A stretch of 64,000 nt of DNA from Gaertneriomyces semiglobifer (Eukaryota > Chytridiomycota > Chytridiomycetes > Spizellomycetales > Spizellomycetaceae). The DNA is taken from contig JAHLKF010000010.1 of the NCBI GenBank assembly GCA_025558075.1, positions 248,001 through 312,000 on the forward strand, read 5' to 3'. This document shows, in pieces, positions 59,313-64,000 of the stretch. Made by a program: the position numbers and the translations under genes. The notes beneath the pieces were generated by a model that was not told the DNA's origin, did no database searches, and was given only the letters and a program-made list of their open reading frames with translations. How positions within the stretch are numbered: the stretch's first letter is position 1; the number at the start of each line of letters is the position of its first letter.

Positions 59313-59796
59313 TGGCCCTAGGGGTGTCGTTGTGTTATGCCATTAATTTAGAAGTTTATTGTCCATCCGTCCAAAAAGAATTCTTTTGCCCAGGTCGACT
59401 CTGTTTTCGTCGTCGACGTTGTTCGGCTGCTCGAGCACGCGCGCGTAGGTGGTCCGTGAGTCATGATGGTCTTCTGCCAATAATACCACCAGCAAGCACT
59501 TCACAAGGAAGAGGGCATAACGAAAGCAGAGCAGAAAAACAAAAGGACTAGACCAGGTCCAGACTTTCAGATTGGGAATCTATTGCACAGCCTACTCTAA
59601 AGTATCAAGAGAAGCGTATCGCTTACTCCCACGCGTGTGAGTCCAGAGTCCAAAGGCGATCTCGCAGTGGTGTGCTAACATGGTTGCTCCCTCGCCAGTT
59701 CAACTCATTCAAGTGTGACCTTCACTTGAGCACTTGGTGCCAACACGCTCGTGCTCATAGCAAAGAATATCTTCATTGTTTTCCTTACTTTCCACC
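59313..59796. promoter_or_regulatory. Intergenic region upstream of the CBS-domain gene
   Basis: About 480 bases between co-directional genes, holding the bZIP 3' UTR and the promoter of the CBS-domain protein. No gene is supported. Confidence 0.4.
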
Positions 59797-61126
59797 ATGC
59801 CTCAATCATTCGGTCCGGAGATCTCGGAACTCTACTCCAAGCTGTCCAATATCCCCATCAGCAAACTGCTCCAGCATCGCCGCGAACGCAAGAGAGATGG
59901 GTTGAGATTGTTCTGTATCAATGAGAATGATAGCGTCGGTGAAGTCTTGTGCATGTTACGTAAAGAAGGAATATTGGCCGCGCCTGTCTGGAAGCAATCT
60001 GAAGATGTAGCGGGCAGAGAGTACACCGGTTAGTCTGCAAAGCAGATCTACCATCCAACACTGTTGTTAACCGATTTCTACGGCAGGAATCATTAGCGTC
60101 TACGACATTCTTGCTTATACCGTGTTTCAAAAGCTCTTTGACAAGATCTCTTCTCCGCCTTCTGCAAAGGAAACTGCTGAACCTGATGCAGAACAGTTCA
60201 CATCTCTACTGGAAGACGTTAAAGAATCTCAGGATCAGTTTTTCTCTACCCCTGTCAAAGAGATTGTGGGTTTAACGCGAGAGGGACAGCAGGCGTGGAC
60301 CATTTACAGTTCCAACCCCGTCTCCAACGTGTTACAGCTCTTTACGGGCGGCAATAACTATCACCGCGTACTCATCTTGGATGAGGATGTGTTAAACGCG
60401 AGTGCGTCCGGGCGAGACGATGGACCAGGGCCTACTGCTCCTCCAGAAGGCAGCTCCATCACCATGATAACGCAGGTAGGCTAGTGCATATACCGGAAGT
60501 TGTGGTTTCCTTCACGCTCACTCGAATTCGGTTCGTCAATGCAGACGGATCTTCTCACCTTTATCTTGGACAACGAGGAGTTGCGGCCTCTTCTCACCAA
60601 GATTCTCCAAACTCCCGCGTCATCCCTATCCATCACGGTAACGCCCACCTCCGAAGATCCCACTCAACCCTCTGGAACACGGCCACGCCGGGTCATTACT
60701 GTTCCCGATACATTTACGGCTCTGGCCGCCTTCCGGACGATGTACACCCACCGCGTCTCTGCCGTGGCGATCATCGCGGACTCGGGCTCGTTGTGCGCCA
60801 ATCTGAGTGCCTCCGACCTCCGCGGCATCTCTCAATCTAACATTGAGTGTCTTCTTGATAACGTGTACACTTTCCTGGAAGTCGACACTCGCCGTAGGGA
60901 CGATCAGGTGAAAGCCGACCAACTCAAGTTCGTCTCAGAAGTGCGGGATAGCAATGCGGATGCACAGAGCATTCCTACCGTGGGAGAGGTCGTTGATTTG
61001 ATGCTGGGCTCTCGGATTCATAGGGTATGGATTGTTGATGGCGATGATAGGCCGACGGGTGTGGTCACTTTGAGTGATATCCTTGGCTGTTTCATTCCCG
61101 AAGGAGGAAGAGCAATTGAGCAGTGA
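59797..61126 (+). CDS. CBS-domain protein (SDS23/AMPK-gamma-like)
   Basis: Probably senses adenine nucleotides through CBS pairs. Exons 59797-60028, 60087-60475, 60545-61126; 400 residues, the length of fungal Sds23-type or gamma-like proteins. Four CBS-like repeats can be traced: NENDSVGEVLCMLRKEGILA with GIISVYDILAY; a second around SSNPVSNVLQLF with YHRVLILDED and TQTDLLTFIL; a third with FRTMYTHRVSAVAII and LSASDLRGI; and the last with VGEVVDLMLGSRIHRVWIVD and VTLSDILGCF. The third resembles Sds23; the first and last resemble AMPK gamma and plant CBSX. I cannot choose between these groups. Confidence 0.85.
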
Positions 61127-61337
61127 AGCGGCCAGCCGAAGTAAGATGAGAGAAGTGAAATTGACTATCCAGTCTCTGGTTATGTTCGTTTTGATACCTA
61201 TATCGCAAAGTGTATTGTCACGTTTCAGTACATTCAAGTCTATCCTATGTTAACTTGCACGCGAACTTTTTGCTTGCTTTATGAGCTAACAGAACTCTTG
61301 ACTCCAGTATAGTCCTGCGTAATCAACCGAATCAGCC
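61127..61337. promoter_or_regulatory. Short spacer
   Basis: About 210 bases between the CBS-domain gene and the STEEP1-like gene, both on the plus strand. It is A/T-rich and should hold the 3' UTR of one and the promoter of the other. Confidence 0.35.
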
Positions 61338-61979
61338 ATGCCAAAGATCATATCGCACTCCACCATTTCCACATCGGAACGGTCTGATTACACATCCACC
61401 AACACTCGAAAAAACTCCAATCCAGATCAAGTCGAAGAAACATTCCACGTATATTACTGCTCAGGATGCGGAGAGTACGTTCTCATCACAGATAAAAAGA
61501 TCAAAGTCCTACCCAAACGACGAACCGATGGTGCTGCCATCCTAAGCGCCGACCGCACGTACAAGACCAACCTCAAGGATGGGCCCAACATCATCATTAA
61601 ACGGTCGGTTTCCATCATGTCCCAGTCGTCACGAAGTATACAGGCAACTTAGTTTGTTCAACGGCTTTCTTTCTCATGTAGACCTAATGGTTACGAACCG
61701 CACCAAACCCTCTCGTGCCCTCGCTGTTCCCTGCCCATCGCATATACCTGTTCCCCGCTTCCAAACCCGCAAGCTCCAACAACGTCGAGCGAGAAACCGA
61801 TCGTGTATATAGTGGACAACGCTGTAACTGGCGGAGAAGCACAGGATTCGGTGACGGGAGGTATGGAGGAACTTCAACGGGACGTGCTTGTACATGGAAA
61901 AGTGATGAATAAGAGCGTGGCGCCTGTACAAACCACTGCGGAACAGATTATTAGGACTGGGATGAGGGCTGCGGGATAG
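61338..61979 (+). CDS. STEEP1: STEEP1/CXorf56-like protein
   Basis: Two exons, 61338-61603 and 61682-61979; 187 residues. A short disordered N-terminus precedes HVYYCSGCGEYVLITDKKI, then LPKRRTDGAAILSADRTYKT and NIIIKRPNGYEPHQTLSCPR with a second Cys pair (CPRCSLPIAY). The paired CxxC motifs and the LPxRxxDGA segment match the animal CXorf56/STEEP1 family, which is conserved in eukaryotes and includes a regulator of ER exit. Function in fungi is unknown. The donor (GTCGGT) is atypical, but the join is in phase and restores the conserved RPxG. Confidence 0.82.
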
Positions 61980-62403
61980 CGGCGGAAAGGGTTCCTATTT
62001 GGAGGTTTGGTGGATAGTGGCCTCTCCTGGTTTGGTGAGCGAGGTGGTGTCTCCTCAAACAACGGGCCCTTTGCTCATCTGACGGTCACCTCTGGCCCTG
62101 AGATGGACCTTTTGGAGACAAATGTTTGGATATTCGTGAGCACCATTGAACAACTCCGGGGCCGGTCTCGTATGACTTCACAATCTGAGAGCCTCCAACC
62201 CCTACCCGATAATACAATATCTAGTCGCAGTGCCATTGGATATCGTTTCGCTCACTATAGAACCACTCCTATAAATTCGATGATGCGATCATGGCACTCG
62301 CGCTACTCTCAATGAATAAATGACACTCCACTATGGCTAATGCGAATACGCCGAACTATATTTTACTCAGGCTGTCCATGGCGAGATGCAACAGGAAGTC
62401 AGG
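61980..62403. other. Convergent intergenic region
   Basis: About 420 bases between the STEEP1-like stop (plus) and the stop of the DUF1295-like gene (minus). No gene or repeat was found. Confidence 0.4.
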
Positions 62404-63439
62404 CTACCACAGGAACGGTAGCATCTTCCATGTGGTGGTGCGCTTATACTCGGCCCACTAAGGAGAAGAATCTCAGAAAGGCCTTCTAACATCAAAAGCA
62501 ATACAATGACACCATCGTACCTCGTCCTTGTGTTTATGGCTCATGTACGCATCCAACGCCGGAATACCTCTGGCGGTAAAGTCCCACAAGTGCATCGCCG
62601 GATTCCACATGGCGTAAACGGAGCCCGTGCAAAGTGCGTAGCCGAATCTCCAAATCACATATCCCTGTATTCACTTGGCATTAGCAAGTCCACATCGCAA
62701 AAGGTGGCCCCAGAACTTCACACAACAGGCACTTACCCCATAGTTGATGTGCCGAGCCCATCGGAACAATCCCATATTGTTCACTTTCCCCCGATTCTTC
62801 TTGTCCTTTTTGAAATACTTTCTCTGCAGCTCGCTGACAGTCTCCACCAGGCTGCCCAAACCAAAGATCGCCGCTCCAATGTATTGCTTCACACCACAGT
62901 ACCAGCCAGGAACCGTTAGCGACAGAATGCTGTTCAACGTGTCGACGGTTAGGTTGAATAGCGAGACGTGGACGGCTTCAGAGGACGTCACGGCATTTTC
63001 GGAGAGTGAGAGCAGCCAGTAGATCTGTCGAGCGACCGTAACAGAGCAGAGAGTGATCAGAAGCGTTTGACGAGGAGATAGAATGCCGGTTAAGGGAAGA
63101 GAAGGTCGAATGTTAATGTAACGTAGAGTTGCATGACCCCATCCTGCGTGTTATTGTAAGTGAAGGGAAGATGCGTGGTGTGCTGTGATTCCACGTACCT
63201 TGAGTAAAAATGCAGTACTGAATGACCGGATCCGCAGCCCGTAACCCAATGAAAACAATCTTTCCGAGTAAAAGCTGGTTACGATACGATTTTAGCTGTG
63301 GTTTTGGCTTGGAAACTAGCGATGACTGCAGTGACTCGGTTGAAGACGCTAGGTCAGCACTTGCAACTTCGGCATATGTCGGTGCTGGTGCTGGCTCAGC
63401 GGGAGATATGGGAGTGCCGTCTTCTGGTTGATCAGCCAT
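62404..63439 (-). CDS. DUF1295-like polytopic membrane protein
   Basis: Four exons: 63439-63199, 63143-62737, 62664-62521, 62457-62404; 281 residues. A soluble Pro/Ser/Glu-rich N-terminus of about 55 residues precedes several membrane helices. The stretch LGSLVETVSELQRKYFKKDK, then GLFRWARHINYGGYVIWRFG, and the closing WAEYKRTTTWKMLPFLW fit the DUF1295 / steroid 5-alpha-reductase-like membrane fold, in which the RHxNY motif binds cofactor. Enzymatic substrate unknown. The short last exon (17 residues) matches the usual C-terminus and supports the splice model. Confidence 0.84.
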
Positions 63440-63622
63440 CGCCAAGGTGTGATTTCCTCTGCTCGTTTGTCGATATATGAGATCGCCACTTCTCGGAACA
63501 AGAAGTGTGTGTGTCAACGCGACAAACCTCCACTTCCAAAAAGAACCACTTTCACCATTCACACTTTTTTTGAAGGTTGCACTTTGCAGCGAGACGGTGA
63601 TAGAAGCCAGCACAAAACAATC
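63440..63622. promoter_or_regulatory. Compact divergent promoter
   Basis: Only 183 bases separate the divergent starts of the DUF1295-like and GPALPP-type genes. Confidence 0.5.
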
Positions 63623-64000
63623 ATGTTCGGACCACAATTGCCGCCCCATTTACAAAAGCGCTACGAAACGGCATCCTCTGATGATGAGAATGAAGACTCG
63701 AGCTCGATAGGACCGCAACTTCCTCCGGATGTTGAGGCTCGCTCGGGATCCCCGTCGGAGAGGATAGGACCGCAAATCCCACCACAGCACACGAGACGAC
63801 TGGCGGGATTAACTGAAGATGAAACGAACGGGATAGGACCACAGTTACCGCCTGGGACGAGAGACGATACGGAAGAAACGATTGGGCCTCAACTACCCCC
63901 ACACCTTGCAAAGCGTCGAGCAGAGGCAACTGCAGATGAAGACGACGACTCGGACACATTTGGACCTGCCCTACCACCTCACTTAAAGAAGCGGGCCAGA
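63623..64000 (+). CDS. GPALPP-motif protein (partial, cut by window end)
   Basis: Open from ATG 63623 to the window edge, 126 codons visible. The sequence carries five copies of a short motif: GPQLPPHLQKR, GPQLPP, GPQIPP, GPQLPP (twice) and finally GPALPPHLKKR, separated by acidic Asp/Glu/Ser linkers. This is the N-terminal pattern of GPALPP1/DUF3752 proteins, which are nuclear and little studied. The conserved C-terminal DUF3752 would lie beyond the window. Confidence 0.82.
   Translation, partial: MFGPQLPPHLQKRYETASSDDENEDSSSIGPQLPPDVEARSGSPSERIGPQIPPQHTRRLAGLTEDETNGIGPQLPPGTRDDTEETIGPQLPPHLAKRRAEATADEDDDSDTFGPALPPHLKKRAR

Noticed and set aside
1..64000. CRISPR arrays, transposons, insertion sequences, viral genes, rRNA
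   Set aside because: No regularly spaced repeats, terminal inverted repeats, transposase, integrase or reverse transcriptase motifs, and no rRNA-like sequence were seen on either strand.

Overview
The window is nuclear DNA of a fungus. Almost every gene carries several short GT-AG introns of about 50 to 90 bases, genes are tightly packed on both strands, and the gene set is fungal: a kinesin-14, RAD16, PTC2-like PP2C, NSE2, CDC25-type RasGEF, GCN4-like and CYS3-like bZIP factors, an NRC-2/FPK1-type AGC kinase, an MscS channel with EF-hand and AIM41. The intron density, the absence of the usual LRR-type fungal adenylyl cyclase in favour of a polytopic one, and some less common families (DinB, STEEP1-like) hint at an early-diverging, possibly zoosporic, lineage. 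That placement is an inference. No virus, transposon, CRISPR array or bacterial operon was seen.

Layout. 0-11 kb: an uncharacterised Ser-rich ORF, kinesin-14, eIF3e, AIM41-like, an MscS channel of nine exons, and a small secreted protein gene with one intron. 11-24 kb: RAD16 with a repeat-rich N-terminus, a Pro-rich GPI-type wall protein, a membrane-anchored sorbosone-dehydrogenase-like beta-propeller, PP2C, and NSE2. 24-34 kb: a CDC25-type RasGEF with SH3 and WW, followed upstream on the same strand by a 14-exon, double-cassette transmembrane class III cyclase. 34-43 kb: DinB-family protein, transaldolase, MFS transporter, and a large VWA-domain protein with an apparent frameshift. 43-54 kb: GCN4-like bZIP with upstream ORFs, a lipid phosphatase, a large coiled-coil protein of unknown family, an F-BAR/HR1/SH3 protein, and an intron-containing tRNA-Tyr. 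54-64 kb: FPK1-like kinase, CYS3-like bZIP, a CBS-domain protein, a STEEP1-like protein, a DUF1295-like membrane protein, and the start of a GPALPP-type protein cut by the window edge.

The most interesting locus is the cyclase at 29264-33957. After splicing by hand it reads as one 1306-residue protein: six-helix membrane block, C2-like catalytic domain, second six-helix block, C1-like catalytic domain. This is the overall plan of animal membrane adenylyl cyclases with the two catalytic halves swapped. Its conserved catalytic motif is assembled through a 7-base microexon. The gene next to it encodes a Ras exchange factor, so the locus brings together two parts of cAMP/Ras signalling.

Exon boundaries below were derived by reading splice sites and checking that phases close; they have no transcript support. 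Two genes (VWA protein near 42.6 kb, coiled-coil protein near 47.4 kb) need a one-base correction or an alternative start to read through.
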